Part shown: one piece after another, positions 1 through 9,753 of the stretch
How the letters are laid out: each line of letters opens with the position of its first letter
How positions within the stretch are numbered: position 1 is the stretch's first letter
Origin: Hyphomicrobiales bacterium
GTDB taxonomy: Bacteria > Pseudomonadota > Alphaproteobacteria > Rhizobiales > Rhizobiaceae
Direction of reading: 5' to 3'
Assembly (NCBI GenBank): GCA_900470805.1
Contig: UCCA01000003.1
Location: forward strand, 1 to 64,000
Length of the DNA stretch: 64,000 nt
Notes under the pieces: generated by a model
Database searches by the model: none
What the model was told of the DNA's origin: nothing
Seen by the model: only the letters and a program-made list of their open reading frames with translations
Translations under genes and position numbers: made by a program

Positions 1-63
1 ACGCAAGGGACTTAAAATCCCTCGGCCTTGGCTGTGCGGGTTCGACCCCCGCCGCCCGCACCA
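1..63 (+). tRNA. tRNA-Leu (anticodon UAA), 3' part only
   Basis: The window opens inside a tRNA gene. The anticodon stem-loop is visible as GGGA, loop CTTAAAA with anticodon TAA, then TCCC. A long variable arm typical of class II tRNAs (Leu/Ser) follows, then the T-arm GCGGG-TTCGACC-CCCGC, the acceptor strand CGCCCGC, discriminator A and an encoded CCA at 61-63. The 5' half (acceptor strand and D-arm) lies upstream of the window. The UAA anticodon with a long variable arm supports leucine. Confidence 0.92.
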
Positions 64-251
64 GCTTCACGCCGATATCCAGGCATCACCAAGTATCGTC
101 GAGTAACACGGACGGCCGCGCCAAGTCGCGGTGGCGTTGTCGACAATATCTCTTTCTTACAACGCCAGAATGTGTTTCTATGCGCCCGTCAGAAAAGCTG
201 CGGCTTTAGGGCGTGTATTTGTAAAGCTTGTCTTGTTGTGGGAGTAAGACG

Positions 252-389
252 ATGGTTTACGATTGGGATGGCGCCAGAACACGGCGCCTGAGACTGTTCA
301 AAACAGGCACTGCATTCTTGATCGCGCTGGCGGCACTTGGGGTGCCACTGGTGTTTTATACAGCCGGATTTTATGGGATCTACGGCTGA
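252..389 (+). CDS. small single-span membrane protein, 45 aa
   Basis: This is a 45-codon frame starting MVYDWDGARTRRLRLFK, with a GGGAGTAAG ribosome binding site just upstream. A basic N-terminus (RTRRLRLFK) is followed by one hydrophobic segment (residues about 21-37), as in small inner-membrane proteins with the N-terminus inside. It lies between tRNA-Leu and a strong bidirectional terminator, so it appears to be its own transcription unit. The MVYDW-x-G-x-RTRRL opening resembles short uncharacterised proteins I recall from rhizobia; that is memory, not a search. The function is unknown. Confidence 0.72.
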   Translation: MVYDWDGARTRRLRLFKTGTAFLIALAALGVPLVFYTAGFYGIYG

Positions 390-430
390 AAGACCTGACC
401 GAACAAAACGACGTAAGCTGATGCTCATAA

Positions 431-465
431 ACAAAAAGGCGCGACCGGGGGTCGCGCCTTTTTGT
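431..465. terminator. bidirectional intrinsic terminator
   Basis: A perfect 15-bp inverted repeat (ACAAAAAGGCGCGAC and its complement) with a 5-nt loop. The stem carries an A-run on the left and a T-run on the right, so it can terminate both the small membrane protein gene (+) and wrbA (-). Confidence 0.9.
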
Positions 466-481
466 TTTATCGTGGAATGAC

Positions 482-1078
482 TTAGGCCAGCTTGGCAGCG
501 AGCTTGGCGACGTGGGCGCCCTGGAATCTAGCCGCTTCCAACTCGACAGCCGAAGGCTGGCGCGAGCCGTCGCCGTCGGTGATCGTCGAAGCGCCGTAGG
601 GCGAGCCACCCTTGATTTCGTCCACGCCCATCTGGCCTTGGAAAGCATAGGGAAGACCAGCGACGACCATGCCCTGGTGCAGGAAGGTCGGGATGAAGCC
701 GAGGATGGTGGATTCCTGGCCACCGTGCTGCGTGGCGGACGAGGTGAACACCGAGCCGACCTTGCCGACCAGCTTGCCAGCGAACCAGAGGCCGCCCGTC
801 TGATCCCAGAAATTGCGCATCTGCGAGGCAACGGTGCCGAAGCGGGTGCCAGCACCGACGATGATCGCGTCGTAGTCAGCCAGTTCGTCCGGCGTTGCGA
901 CGGCGGCGGCCTGATCGACCTTGAAGTGCGACGCCTTGGCGACCTCTTCCGGCACCAGTTCCGGCACGCGCTTGACGGTCACATCAGCGCCTGCCGACTT
1001 CGCACCTTCGGCGACGGCATAGGCCATGGTCTCGATGTGGCCGTAAGACGAATAGTAAAGTACCAGAACCTTAGCCAT
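482..1078 (-). CDS. wrbA: NAD(P)H:quinone oxidoreductase, WrbA family flavoprotein
   Basis: The 198-residue product has the WrbA flavodoxin-like start [19 protein letters not shown], the FMN phosphate-binding region. Later come the GTRFG and [12 protein letters not shown] segments typical of the family, which makes FMN-dependent NAD(P)H:quinone oxidoreductases of about 200 residues that reduce quinones by two electrons. A longer open frame runs up to 1198, but the chosen ATG has a GAGGAAAC ribosome binding site and gives the family length. It is monocistronic and ends at the bidirectional terminator at 431-465. Confidence 0.94.
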   Translation of the reverse strand: MAKVLVLYYSSYGHIETMAYAVAEGAKSAGADVTVKRVPELVPEEVAKASHFKVDQAAAVATPDELADYDAIIVGAGTRFGTVASQMRNFWDQTGGLWFAGKLVGKVGSVFTSSATQHGGQESTILGFIPTFLHQGMVVAGLPYAFQGQMGVDEIKGGSPYGASTITDGDGSRQPSAVELEAARFQGAHVAKLAAKLA

Positions 1079-1384
1079 TTTCGGAGTTTCCTCTTGCTGA
1101 GATGCGGCGGGCGCCGGGGTTGGCGCGCCGATCAAAATCCGTTTGATGAATTCGCGTATCATGAAGACTGCCTCGCAACGCATCTTGCGTCTCGGCAATA
1201 GCTATAGCACGGCACCCGATACAGCCAGCCTTGGAGGTGGAAACGGACTGTTCAACGATTGCCATCCTTTTCGCGTTTGCATTCACTTTTTCGGAGCCCG
1301 TACGAGGGAGCGATGCGAAGACTTCCCGTTCGCCCTATTTGCTATAAGTTCGAACTGACATCAGCGAAGAGACAGAGACCTGAA
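1079..1384. other. divergent intergenic region between wrbA and the molybdopterin-binding gene
   Basis: 306 nt separate two divergent start codons, so promoters for both genes should lie here. I found no clear EcfG, LexA or FNR-type site and no convincing short coding frame. Confidence 0.5.
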
Positions 1385-2158
1385 ATGAACCAACAGATTG
1401 TGACCGCGGCGATACTGGCGATCGGCGACGAACTGCTTTCCGGCCGGACCAAGGACAAGAATATCGGGCACCTCGCCGACATGCTACTCTTGGCCGGCAT
1501 AGATCTGAAGGAAGTGCGTATCGTCGCCGATGACGATGAAGCGATCGTCGAGGCACTGAACGCGCTGAGGACGAAGTACGATTATGTCTTTACATCAGGC
1601 GGCATCGGCCCGACCCATGACGACATCACCGCGGACGCGGTCTCAAAGGCTTTCGGTGTCGCCTGCGCCCATGATGAAAAGGCGATGACCCTGCTCGCCG
1701 ACATGTACAAGCGCCGCGAGCTGGAGTTTACCGAAGCACGCCAGCGGATGGCGCGGATGCCTGTTGGCGCAATGCACATTCCCAATCCAGTCTCGACGGC
1801 ACCGGGATTCGTCATCGGCAATGTCTATGTGATGGCAGGTGTTCCGCAGGTGTTCCAGGCGATGGTCGATGCGGTCATTCCGACGCTGCGCACCGGCACG
1901 CCGGTTCTATCTGTTGCCGTCTCCTGCCCCTATGGTGAAGGCGACATCGGAACGCCGCTTGCGGCGATCCAGAAAGCCCATCCGGAGACCAGCATCGGTT
2001 CTTATCCGCGCTATGTCGGACAGAAATTCTCGACGGAGATCGTTGTGCGCGGCCGCTCGCAGCCGGTGATCGAGGCGGCTGCCGCCGACGTCGAAGCGAT
2101 GATCGACGGCATCAGACGCGAGCGCGCCGTCGGCGAAAATCATTCGGCGGAGGCTTAG
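1385..2158 (+). CDS. competence/damage-inducible protein A-like molybdopterin-binding protein
   Basis: The 257-residue protein opens AAILAIGDELLSGRTKDKN and contains SGGIGPTHDDITADAV, the two signatures of the MoCF-binding (MoaB/Mog/CinA N-terminal) fold. It has no C-terminal CinA pyridine-nucleotide deamidase domain, so it is the short CinA-N-only form. The ATG at 1385 was preferred to an in-frame start at 1259 because homologues begin about ten residues before the ILAIGDEL motif. The substrate cannot be inferred. It precedes the Usp gene by about 90 nt on the same strand. Confidence 0.88.
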   Translation: MNQQIVTAAILAIGDELLSGRTKDKNIGHLADMLLLAGIDLKEVRIVADDDEAIVEALNALRTKYDYVFTSGGIGPTHDDITADAVSKAFGVACAHDEKAMTLLADMYKRRELEFTEARQRMARMPVGAMHIPNPVSTAPGFVIGNVYVMAGVPQVFQAMVDAVIPTLRTGTPVLSVAVSCPYGEGDIGTPLAAIQKAHPETSIGSYPRYVGQKFSTEIVVRGRSQPVIEAAAADVEAMIDGIRRERAVGENHSAEA

Positions 2159-2251
2159 GGCGATCGGCAGGATGACATAGGTCAAGGAAACAAACACCGG
2201 CCAAGCGCATTGATATCAAACGGACTATTTTATCCGCGCAGGGAGATACAA

Positions 2252-3094
2252 ATGTCTTACAAAACCATTCTTGCCATTCTCGATACTGCCGACAATTGCG
2301 CCGCTGTCGCCGACTTCGCCTTTGCGATCGCGGCTGAGAACAATGCCCATGTCATCGGGCTTCACGCCGAGACGATCTCGGTGGTGCCGCTCGTCGCGCC
2401 GATGGAGATCCCGGATCCGGTCGCCGTGCAGGCACTACAGGACATGGCGCACGCGGAGACGGTCGAGGTCGAACGCATCGTGCGGCTGAAGGCCGAGGCT
2501 TCGGGCGTTTCCTTCGAATGGCGCAGCTTCTCGTCTTCCGCCGGATACGGTTCGGCGCCGCTGATCGAAAGCGCCCGCAGCAGCGATCTTCTGATTGCTT
2601 CGCAGGCCGACCCTGCAAAGCCATCCGACAGTCATGTCGATGTCGACACCTTCCTGCTCGACAGCGGTCGGCCGGTGCTGATGATCCCGTTCGTCATCCG
2701 CCAGCCAAAACCGATCAAGCGCGTGCTGATCGCCTGGAACGGCTCGAAGGAAGCGGCGCGGGCCACCTTCGACGCCATGCCGTTTCTGAAGGCGGCGGAT
2801 GCGGTGGAGGTGTTCTCCGTCGATCCTGTCGAGAACACGCTGCAATCGGCGGCCGTGGCGGGCGCCGATATCGCCGCGACGCTTGCCCGGCACGGGGTGA
2901 ATGTCACCCTCGCCACGGCAACGACATCGGACAAGAACATCCCTGCCGTGATCGAGAACCGTCTCTCCGACAGCAGCATTGATCTGCTGGTGATGGGGGC
3001 CTACACGCATTCGCGCCTGTGGCAGATGATCTTCGGCGGCACGACGAAGACGCTGCTGCATTCGATGACGGCCATGACCCTGCTTTCGAGATAG
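2252..3094 (+). CDS. tandem-domain universal stress protein (UspA family)
   Basis: The 280-residue protein holds two Usp domains. The first starts at MSYKTILAILD; the second begins near residue 155 (IKRVLIAWNGSKEAARA) and ends with the ATP-loop type motif VMGAYTHSRLWQMIFGGTTKTLL. This G-x2-G-x9-G-S/T pattern suggests nucleotide binding in the second domain. Usp proteins are cytosolic stress-associated proteins with no known reaction. The ATG at 2252 has GGGAGA upstream, whereas the longer frame starts with TTG. A hairpin at 3200-3223 probably ends the transcript. Confidence 0.9.
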   Translation: MSYKTILAILDTADNCAAVADFAFAIAAENNAHVIGLHAETISVVPLVAPMEIPDPVAVQALQDMAHAETVEVERIVRLKAEASGVSFEWRSFSSSAGYGSAPLIESARSSDLLIASQADPAKPSDSHVDVDTFLLDSGRPVLMIPFVIRQPKPIKRVLIAWNGSKEAARATFDAMPFLKAADAVEVFSVDPVENTLQSAAVAGADIAATLARHGVNVTLATATTSDKNIPAVIENRLSDSSIDLLVMGAYTHSRLWQMIFGGTTKTLLHSMTAMTLLSR

Positions 3095-3199
3095 CGAGAG
3101 AACGGACATCGTGACGCCCTGACAAGACGGGGCTTGCGTTTTGCGGCGAGATTCCGCTAATTGCCACGACCGACGACGAGCTCCGGCTTCGGTCCTTCC

Positions 3200-3223
3200 A
3201 TCGCGCAGTCTCGGCTGCGCGAT
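3200..3223 (+). terminator. hairpin after the Usp gene
   Basis: A 9-bp perfect stem (ATCGCGCAG / CTGCGCGAT) with a 6-nt loop, followed by TTGCGTTT. The T-tract is weak, so this is a likely but not certain terminator between usp and gpt. Confidence 0.5.
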
Positions 3224-3302
3224 TTGCGTTTGACCCGATGAACGGAAGCGCGTCCGGCCGCCGGAAACCGGCGTGTCTTCATTCATGCCTCGGAGCGAGA
3301 AA

Positions 3303-3800
3303 ATGTCCCTTCCCGATAAAGCCTTTCCCGTTTCCTGGGATCAGTTCCACCGTGATGCCCGTGCGCTCGCCTGGCGTCTTGCCGGCCTCAATCGCGACTT
3401 CAAGGCGATCGTCTGCATCACCCGCGGCGGGCTGGTGCCGGCCGCGATCATTTCGCGCGAACTGAACATCCGCCTGATCGAAACCGTCTGCGTGGCGTCC
3501 TACCACGACTACGTCAACCAGGGTGAAATGCTGCTGCTCAAGGGCATAGCCTCCGAGTTGCTCGTCGACGGCGGCGAAAGCGTGCTTGTCGTCGATGACT
3601 TGACCGATACCGGCAAGACCGCGTCGGAAGTCCGGACGCTGCTGCCGAAGGCGCATTTCGCCTGCGTCTACGCGAAACCACAAGGTGTGCCTGTTATCGA
3701 TACCTTCGTGACCGAGGTGAGCCAGGATACCTGGATCTACTTCCCTTGGGACATGGGATTCAGCTATCAGGAGCCGATCGCCAAGACCAGCAAGGGCTGA
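3303..3800 (+). CDS. gpt: xanthine (guanine) phosphoribosyltransferase
   Basis: The 165-residue protein has the PRPP-binding loop [15 protein letters not shown] of type I phosphoribosyltransferases and ends with the WIYFPWD segment characteristic of Gpt-type xanthine-guanine enzymes. It salvages xanthine and guanine to XMP and GMP using PRPP. The ATG at 3303 ([12 protein letters not shown]) follows GGAGCGAG; an in-frame ATG 30 nt earlier is less well placed. The size matches enterobacterial Gpt. Confidence 0.93.
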   Translation: MSLPDKAFPVSWDQFHRDARALAWRLAGLNRDFKAIVCITRGGLVPAAIISRELNIRLIETVCVASYHDYVNQGEMLLLKGIASELLVDGGESVLVVDDLTDTGKTASEVRTLLPKAHFACVYAKPQGVPVIDTFVTEVSQDTWIYFPWDMGFSYQEPIAKTSKG

Positions 3801-3988
3801 TTTCCAGTCCGGCGATAGATCTGCGATTGAAGCAACTTTAAATTGTTCCAGTCTTTGTTTACTAACATCCTGAAATTCGCTGTCAGACCCTCGCCGTCCG
3901 CCGTATTATCGATGCGACATCAGGCGGCAAGGGCGCGGCGTGATTGTTGGGTCACTAGGGCGGTCGCACAAGCGACACTGGAACGAAC

Positions 3989-4576
3989 ATGCGGCGTTGG
4001 CGGTTCATCGGCTTGATCGCAGTTTTCGGGCTGTGCTTGAACACGCATCCCCGCGCCGCTTCGGCGGAACCCGCCTATATGTCTGTCGTTCGCGAGTATG
4101 TCGAGAAGCTGGTGAGGCCAATGGTCTACAAGCCGATCGTTCGCTCCGCGATCAAGGCACAGAACGCCAAGTTCGGCGAGGTCAGCAGTTCCGACATCGA
4201 GGTGCTGGACAATACCTACCGTACCGAGATCAAGACCGGGCAATGGCAGATGGTGTCGCGGCTGCTCAACAGCCCAGTGTCGCGGTACCTCAAATCCAAG
4301 CAAAATGATTCGCAAGGAACGATTGTGGAAATTTTTGTGACGGACCGGAACGGCCTCAACGTTGGCCAGAGTGTGGCGACCACCGACTACTGGCAGGGAG
4401 ACGAAAGCAAGTTCCTGAAGACGTTCGGGAGAGACTCAAACGACATCTTCATCGACCGCGCCGAACGCGACGATGCCACGCAACTGCTGGAAACACAGGC
4501 AAGTTTCGTCATTCGGGATGAAGGCGGTAGCGCGATCGGTACAGCCACGGTCACCATCGCCATCGATGCACTCTAG
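3989..4576 (+). CDS. secreted PDC-like sensor-domain protein, uncharacterised
   Basis: The 195-residue protein has a clear signal peptide (MRRWRFIGLIAVFGL..., likely cleavage after ASA at residue 26), so it is periplasmic. The body contains IVEIFVTDRNGLNVGQSV and later TDYWQGDESKFLKTF. These resemble the ligand-binding PDC/Cache fold found in the outer part of chemoreceptors and diguanylate cyclases. No transmembrane anchor or output domain follows, so it is a free-standing sensor-like domain. Its partner is not encoded nearby, since the next gene is nrdJ on the same strand after 592 nt. The function is unknown. Confidence 0.78.
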   Translation: MRRWRFIGLIAVFGLCLNTHPRAASAEPAYMSVVREYVEKLVRPMVYKPIVRSAIKAQNAKFGEVSSSDIEVLDNTYRTEIKTGQWQMVSRLLNSPVSRYLKSKQNDSQGTIVEIFVTDRNGLNVGQSVATTDYWQGDESKFLKTFGRDSNDIFIDRAERDDATQLLETQASFVIRDEGGSAIGTATVTIAIDAL

Positions 4577-4744
4577 GGTGAATCCGGCTCAACGAATCGC
4601 AATACTCATTTGGCCCTGAAATGCCACCACGAAATCGACGGAACCCGGTATTTTTATCTCGTTTTGGCATCCCTCTTCCGCTTTCGGCGGCAAGCCATTG
4701 AAAAGCTTGCCCTACTGACTTTTCCCCAGTCTCCACAGGGCGAT

Positions 4745-4760
4745 CCACAATATCTTGTGG
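4745..4760. promoter_or_regulatory. NrdR box 1 upstream of nrdJ
   Basis: CCACAATATCTTGTGG matches 13 of 16 positions of the published NrdR consensus acaCwAtATaTwGtgt and is a near-perfect palindrome. NrdR is the ATP-cone repressor of ribonucleotide reductase genes. The site lies about 25 nt upstream of a possible -35 element (TTGACG at 4786). Confidence 0.65.
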
Positions 4761-4989
4761 TGAACACTTCGTTAAGAACCAGCCCTTGACGGAATCGCCT
4801 GTTTTCACGTTAATGGAATCCGATGTTGCGGCGGCAACTGAACCGGGCGTAACGAGGCCGGTTCTCACTGAAAATCGAGCATGGAATCATGGCTTTGGAC
4901 CTATGAGGGGTCGGTCGTCATGACGGTTTCCTGCGCGACTTTTTCCGCCTTAAAAAAGTGACATTGGGGCTGGCGAGAAAAGGTTGTTA

Positions 4990-5005
4990 ACACTATATTT
5001 AGTCG
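4990..5005. promoter_or_regulatory. NrdR box 2 upstream of nrdJ
   Basis: ACACTATATTTAGTCG matches 13 of 16 positions of the NrdR consensus, with the core CTATATTTAG intact. It lies 164 nt before the nrdJ start. The centre-to-centre distance to box 1 is 245 nt, far more than the roughly 31-nt spacing of typical paired boxes. Confidence 0.65.
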
Positions 5006-5168
5006 TTGCAGCCACCATCACCACAAGATACAGGATGCACATCTCCGGATGACACTCCTGTGACGATACGGAAACGAGAACTGGCTGCGCCCCTTCCGGC
5101 GCCGTCGGACGTGGAAACTTGCGCCTTGGTCAACGGGGACGGGGCGCGCGAGCTAAAGGTTTAGGCAC

Positions 5169-8100
5169 ATGCGCATAGAACGCCGATTTACGAAGGCAGA
5201 TCAGGGCGCTTACGCGGCTATCGAATTCCGCAAGGCAACCAGCGAGATCAAGAACCCGGATGGGTCGATCGTATTCCGCCTCGAGAACATCGACGTTCCC
5301 GCGCAGTTTTCGCAGGTTGCCGCCGACATTCTGGCGCAGAAGTATTTCCGTAAGGCCGGCGTCCCTGCCCGTCTCAAGAAGGTCGAGGAAAATGACGTTC
5401 CTTCCTTCCTGTGGCGTTCGGTTGCCGACGAGGCCGCGCTGAAGGACCTGCCTAAGGATCAGCAGTACGGTTCCGAAACCGACGCGCGCCAGGTCTTCGA
5501 CCGTCTTGCCGGCACCTGGACGTACTGGGGCTGGAAGGGCGGCTATTTCACGTCCGAGGAAGATGCAGCCGCGTTCCGTGACGAACTTGCCTACATGCTC
5601 GCCACGCAGCGCGTTGCCCCGAACTCGCCGCAGTGGTTCAACACCGGCATGCACTGGGCCTACGGCATCGACGGACCGGGCCAGGGTCACTTCTATGTCG
5701 ACCCCTTCACCGGCAAGCTGACCAAGTCGAAGTCCGCTTACGAACATCCGCAGCCGCATGCCTGCTTCATCCAGTCCGTTGAAGACGATCTCGTCAACGA
5801 AGGCGGCATCATGGACCTTTGGGTCCGCGAAGCGCGCCTCTTCAAGTACGGCTCCGGCACCGGCTCGAACTTCTCGTATCTTCGCGGCGAAGGCGAAAAG
5901 CTTTCCGGCGGCGGTCGTTCCTCCGGCCTGATGAGCTTCCTGAAGATCGGCGACCGAGCTGCCGGTGCCATCAAGTCGGGCGGCACGACGCGTCGCGCGG
6001 CGAAGATGGTCGTGGTCGACATCGATCACCCCGATATCGAGGAATACATCAACTGGAAGGTCAAGGAAGAGCAGAAGGTTGCGGCTCTCGTGACCGGCTC
6101 GAAGATCGTCAATCGCCACCTCAAGGCGATCATGAAGGCCTGCGTCAATTGCGAAGGCGACAACGACGATTGCTACGATCCGAACAAGAATCCTGCCCTG
6201 AAGCGCGAAGTGCGTGCTGCCAAGAAGGACCAGGTTCCGGAAAACTACATCGGCCGCGTCATCCAGTTCGCCCGCCAAGGCTACAAGGACCTGCAGTTCA
6301 AGACCTACGACACCGACTGGGATTCGGAAGCCTATCTGACGGTCTCTGGCCAGAACTCCAACAACTCGGTTTCGATCAAGGACGACTTCCTGCGCGCCGT
6401 CGAAAACGACGGCGACTGGAACCTGACCGCCCGCAAGGACGGCAAGGTCATGAAGACGCTGAAGGCACGCGACCTGTGGGAATCGATCTCCTATGCCGCA
6501 TGGGCATCGGCCGATCCGGGCCTGCACTTCAACACGACGATGAATGACTGGCATACGAGCCCGGCCGAAGGCCCGATCCGCGCCTCCAACCCGTGCTCGG
6601 AATACATGTTCCTCGATGACACGGCCTGCAACCTTGCCTCGCTGAACCTGCTGCAGTTCAAGGATGCCGCTACCAAGCGCATCGACATCACCGACTACGA
6701 ACACGCCGTTCGCCTGTGGACGGTCGTTCTCGAAGTCTCCGTCATGATGGCGCAGTTCCCGTCGAAGCAGATCGCCGAGCGCTCCTACGAATACCGCACG
6801 ATCGGCCTCGGCTATGCCAACATCGGCGGTCTGCTGATGTCGTCGGGCATTCCCTATGACAGCGACGAAGCCCGCGCCATCGCAGGCTCGCTGACCGCGA
6901 TCATGACCGGCATCTCCTACGCGACTTCGGCGGAGATTTCCTCCGAGCTCGGCCCCTTCCCGATGTTCAAGCAGAACCGTGAAGCGATGCTACGCGTCAT
7001 CCGCAACCACCGCCGCGCAGCCTACGGCGAGACCACGGGCTATGAAGGCCTGTCGATCAACCCGGTAGCACTGATCCATTCCGAAAACCCGGACCAGGAT
7101 CTTGCAGCGCATGCTAAGAGCGCCTGGGACAAGGCTCTCGAGCTCGGCGAGAAGCACGGCTACCGCAACGCGCAGGCAACCGTCATCGCGCCGACCGGCA
7201 CGATCGGTCTCGTCATGGATTGCGACACAACCGGCATCGAGCCTGACTTTGCGCTGGTCAAGTTCAAGAAGCTCGCCGGTGGCGGCTACTTCAAGATCAT
7301 CAACCGCGCCGTTCCGGAAGCCATGCGCACGCTCGGCTACTCGGAAAGCCAGATTGCCGAGATCGAAGCCTACGCTGTCGGCCACGGCAACCTGAACCAG
7401 GCACCGGCCGTCAACCCCGGCTCGCTGAAGGCCAAGGGCTTCACGGATGAGAAGATCGAGGCGCTGAACGGCGCGTTGAAGCAGGCGTTCGACATCAAGT
7501 TCGTGTTCAACCAGTGGACACTCGGCACCGACTTCCTGAAGACGACGCTGAATGTTTCGGACGAGCAGCTCGGGGACATGAGCTTCAACCTGCTCGAACA
7601 CCTCGGCTTCTCCAAGAAGGACATCGAGGCTGCCAACGTGCACGTTTGCGGTGCGATGACGCTGGAAGGCGCTCCGTTCCTGAAGAACGAGCACCTCGCC
7701 GTCTTCGATTGCGCCAACCCCTGCGGCAAGATCGGCAAGCGTTATCTGTCGGTCGACAGCCACATCCGCATGATGGCGGCTGCCCAGCCGTTCATCTCGG
7801 GTGCGATCTCCAAGACGATCAACATGCCGAACGATGCGACGGTCGACGATTGCAAGAGCGCCTACATGCTCTCCTGGAAGCTCGGCCTGAAGGCAAACGC
7901 GCTCTATCGCGACGGCTCCAAGCTGTCGCAGCCGCTGAACGCGTCGCTGATCGAAGACGAGAATGATGAGGATGCGCTGGACGATCTGCTGCAGCAGCCG
8001 GTCGCCGCCCAGGCTGTCACCATCACCGAGAAGATCATCGAGCGTGTGGTCGAACGCGTTACCCGCGAACGTGAGAAGCTGCCGAACCGCCGCCAGGGCT

Positions 8101-8990
8101 ACACCCAGAAGGCCGCCGTAGGCGGACACAAGGTGTATCTGCGCACCGGCGAATTCGGCGATGGCCGTATCGGCGAAATCTTCATCGACATGCACAAGGA
8201 AGGCGCTGCCTTCCGTGCGATGATGAACAACTTCGCCATCGCGATTTCACTCGGCCTGCAGTACGGCGTGCCGCTCGAGGAATATGTGGAGGCCTTCACC
8301 TTCACCAAGTTCGAACCAGCAGGCATGGTCATCGGCAACGACGCGATCAAGAACGCCACGTCGATCCTCGACTACGTGTTCCGCGAACTCGCCGTCTCCT
8401 ATCTCGGGCGCCACGATCTGGCGCATGTCGATACGTCGGACTTCTCGCAGACGGCACTCGGCAAGGGCATCCAGGAAGGCAAGACCAACCTAGTTTCCAC
8501 CGGCTGGACGCGCGGCTACAAGCCGACACTGGTCTCCGACAACGAACGCCAGGCCTCCGGCGAGCCGAAGGGCTCGGCAACGGCTGCCCCGACACGTGCC
8601 TCGTCAGGTGCGACGGTCACCTCGTTTGCAGGCGCCGCCGCCCGCAAGATCGAACCGACCGTAGCCATCTCGACCTCCGAAATCGTTTCCTTCAAGCGCG
8701 AATACGAAGAGCGCGCAAAGGAACTGGCGGAAGAGATTGCCGAGGAAGTGATCGAAGAGATCGCCAGCGAGGGCCAGCAGCAGGCAACGGCGCTGTTCTC
8801 CGACAAGGCCGCGGCGGACGCCGCATCGGCTAAGACGGAAGCCAAGAAGCTCGAAACCGAACGCCGGGCACGCTCGATCATGCAGGGCTATACGGGCAAC
8901 ATTTGCTCGGAGTGCCAGAACTTCACAATGGTGCGCAACGGCACCTGCGAGAAGTGCGACACATGCGGCGCGACGAGCGGTTGCAGCTGA
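5169..8990 (+). CDS. nrdJ: adenosylcobalamin-dependent (class II) ribonucleoside-diphosphate reductase
   Basis: The 1273-residue enzyme reduces ribonucleotides to deoxyribonucleotides for DNA synthesis using coenzyme B12. Visible motifs are the active-site segment [16 protein letters not shown] (near residue 473), APTGTIG followed by DCDTTGIEP, and a TSCPD domain at about residues 975-1085. A C-terminal cysteine cluster (CSEC...CEKCDTCG, about 1248-1268) is likely the redox-active/zinc tail. A charged alanine/glutamate-rich linker precedes this tail. The length is typical of the long rhizobial NrdJ. The preceding region carries two NrdR boxes, so NrdR repression is expected. A strong hairpin follows at 9024. 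Confidence 0.97.
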   Translation: MRIERRFTKADQGAYAAIEFRKATSEIKNPDGSIVFRLENIDVPAQFSQVAADILAQKYFRKAGVPARLKKVEENDVPSFLWRSVADEAALKDLPKDQQYGSETDARQVFDRLAGTWTYWGWKGGYFTSEEDAAAFRDELAYMLATQRVAPNSPQWFNTGMHWAYGIDGPGQGHFYVDPFTGKLTKSKSAYEHPQPHACFIQSVEDDLVNEGGIMDLWVREARLFKYGSGTGSNFSYLRGEGEKLSGGGRSSGLMSFLKIGDRAAGAIKSGGTTRRAAKMVVVDIDHPDIEEYINWKVKEEQKVAALVTGSKIVNRHLKAIMKACVNCEGDNDDCYDPNKNPALKREVRAAKKDQVPENYIGRVIQFARQGYKDLQFKTYDTDWDSEAYLTVSGQNSNNSVSIKDDFLRAVENDGDWNLTARKDGKVMKTLKARDLWESISYAAWASADPGLHFNTTMNDWHTSPAEGPIRASNPCSEYMFLDDTACNLASLNLLQFKDAATKRIDITDYEHAVRLWTVVLEVSVMMAQFPSKQIAERSYEYRTIGLGYANIGGLLMSSGIPYDSDEARAIAGSLTAIMTGISYATSAEISSELGPFPMFKQNREAMLRVIRNHRRAAYGETTGYEGLSINPVALIHSENPDQDLAAHAKSAWDKALELGEKHGYRNAQATVIAPTGTIGLVMDCDTTGIEPDFALVKFKKLAGGGYFKIINRAVPEAMRTLGYSESQIAEIEAYAVGHGNLNQAPAVNPGSLKAKGFTDEKIEALNGALKQAFDIKFVFNQWTLGTDFLKTTLNVSDEQLGDMSFNLLEHLGFSKKDIEAANVHVCGAMTLEGAPFLKNEHLAVFDCANPCGKIGKRYLSVDSHIRMMAAAQPFISGAISKTINMPNDATVDDCKSAYMLSWKLGLKANALYRDGSKLSQPLNASLIEDENDEDALDDLLQQPVAAQAVTITEKIIERVVERVTREREKLPNRRQGYTQKAAVGGHKVYLRTGEFGDGRIGEIFIDMHKEGAAFRAMMNNFAIAISLGLQYGVPLEEYVEAFTFTKFEPAGMVIGNDAIKNATSILDYVFRELAVSYLGRHDLAHVDTSDFSQTALGKGIQEGKTNLVSTGWTRGYKPTLVSDNERQASGEPKGSATAAPTRASSGATVTSFAGAAARKIEPTVAISTSEIVSFKREYEERAKELAEEIAEEVIEEIASEGQQQATALFSDKAAADAASAKTEAKKLETERRARSIMQGYTGNICSECQNFTMVRNGTCEKCDTCGATSGCS

Positions 8991-9023
8991 TCGACGGCTG
9001 AGATAGCGTTATCCGTCAAATAA

Positions 9024-9055
9024 AAGGCCTCCCGCTCAAAAGAGCGGGAGGCCTT
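9024..9055. terminator. terminator hairpin between nrdJ and the BON gene
   Basis: A perfect 14-bp stem (AAGGCCTCCCGCTC and its complement) around an AAAA loop. It sits between two convergent genes and can serve both. There is no long T-tract after it. Confidence 0.8.
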
Positions 9056-9077
9056 CATCATTTCGGGCTTCCCGCCA

Positions 9078-9566
9078 CTATAACATCGCATCGACACCCG
9101 TCGTCTGCAGTCGGTTCCTGACATGGCGGACGCCATCGACCGAGGCAACCGCGAGCTCGACCTTGCGGACGATGCCGATGGTTTCGACCGAGCCTTCGAT
9201 GGTCACCGTGTGACCGTCGGCGTGGACGTCGATGCTGTTCATATCGACTTCGGGGACGTTCTCGATGTTGTCGGAGACCCTTGCCTCAAGATCATCGCTG
9301 TCATCGCGGTCGATCGTATCGGCACGAAGCGAATCCTTCAGGCCATTTTCGTTGCCGTCCTTGTCGATGCCATCGACGCGGAAGCCGGCATTGCTGTCCT
9401 GGTCGGAATTTGCGGCCGTTTCGCCGTAGCCGGGGTTTTCAACCGTCTTGGGAGACGCGCCGGCCTGATCCGAATAGGGCCAGCCTTCATCGACATTGCG
9501 CTCCTCGAAATCGCGGTAATCTTCTTCACGCGACAGCGATGTCTTTCCGTCATCAATCCTAGCCAT
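9078..9566 (-). CDS. BON-domain protein
   Basis: The 162-residue protein has an acidic, low-complexity N-terminal two thirds (many D/E/N/S, no signal peptide). A C-terminal BON domain at about residues 90-158 (LEARVSDNIENVPEVDMNSIDVHADGHTVTIEG...VRHVRNRLQT) has the usual beta-alpha-beta pattern. BON domains are linked to membrane or phospholipid binding and osmotic stress (for example OsmY), but here the protein looks cytosolic. AAGGAGAAG precedes the ATG. An imperfect EcfG-type promoter lies 33 nt upstream at 9599-9623, which fits a general-stress role. Confidence 0.85.
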   Translation of the reverse strand: MARIDDGKTSLSREEDYRDFEERNVDEGWPYSDQAGASPKTVENPGYGETAANSDQDSNAGFRVDGIDKDGNENGLKDSLRADTIDRDDSDDLEARVSDNIENVPEVDMNSIDVHADGHTVTIEGSVETIGIVRKVELAVASVDGVRHVRNRLQTTGVDAML

Positions 9567-9598
9567 TGCTCTTCTCCTTCAGCGTGTGATGTTCAAAC

Positions 9599-9623
9599 AA
9601 CGCCCAAGTCGCGAGATGGTTCG
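9599..9623 (-). promoter_or_regulatory. imperfect EcfG-type stress promoter for the BON gene
   Basis: On the minus strand, CGAAC-N16-CGTT differs from the EcfG consensus GGAAC-N16/17-CGTT only at the first base of the -35. It lies 33 nt before the BON start codon. The match alone is weak; the two cleaner promoters nearby raise its credibility. Confidence 0.4.
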
Positions 9624-9753
9624 TAAGCGGAAGCCCGAACGGCCGGATGTAATCGCATAGCAAAAGATCGCCACCTTCCGGTTGCGGTGAATTCGTGGCG
9701 ATGATTGGGGGAATGGCCTAGCCCTTGTGCGTCAACACAAATGGGAGAGAGGC

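Larger units (their letters stand above)
4577..5168. other. long nrdJ upstream region
   Basis: 592 nt without a convincing gene. It holds two palindromes matching the NrdR box (4745-4760 and 4990-5005) and a possible sigma-70 promoter, TTGACG at 4786 with GTTAAT 17 nt downstream. I looked for the conserved B12-box elements of a cobalamin riboswitch and did not find them. Confidence 0.6.

Noticed and set aside
137..146. TTGTCGACAA palindrome upstream of the 45-aa gene
   Set aside because: A 10-bp palindrome alone is expected by chance and matches no operator I know.
2210..2219. TTGATATCAA palindrome upstream of the Usp gene as an FNR/FixK site
   Set aside because: FNR-type boxes need a 4-nt spacer between TTGAT and ATCAA; here the spacer is zero.
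4720..4760. DnaA-box-like stretches (CTCCACAGG, GATCCACAA) near NrdR box 1
   Set aside because: Each differs from TTATCCACA at two or more positions and there is no cluster; the palindrome fits NrdR better.
4577..5168. Cobalamin riboswitch expected ahead of a B12-dependent enzyme
   Set aside because: I found none of the conserved B12-box elements or the multi-branched core; the NrdR boxes explain regulation better.
5130..6704. 524-codon open frame antisense to nrdJ
   Set aside because: High-GC shadow frame: the plus-strand nrdJ motifs account for the DNA and the antisense product has no recognisable domain.
9719..9753. EcfG promoter for the YegP-like gene
   Set aside because: The best fit, GGAAT-N15-CGTC, has mismatches in both boxes.
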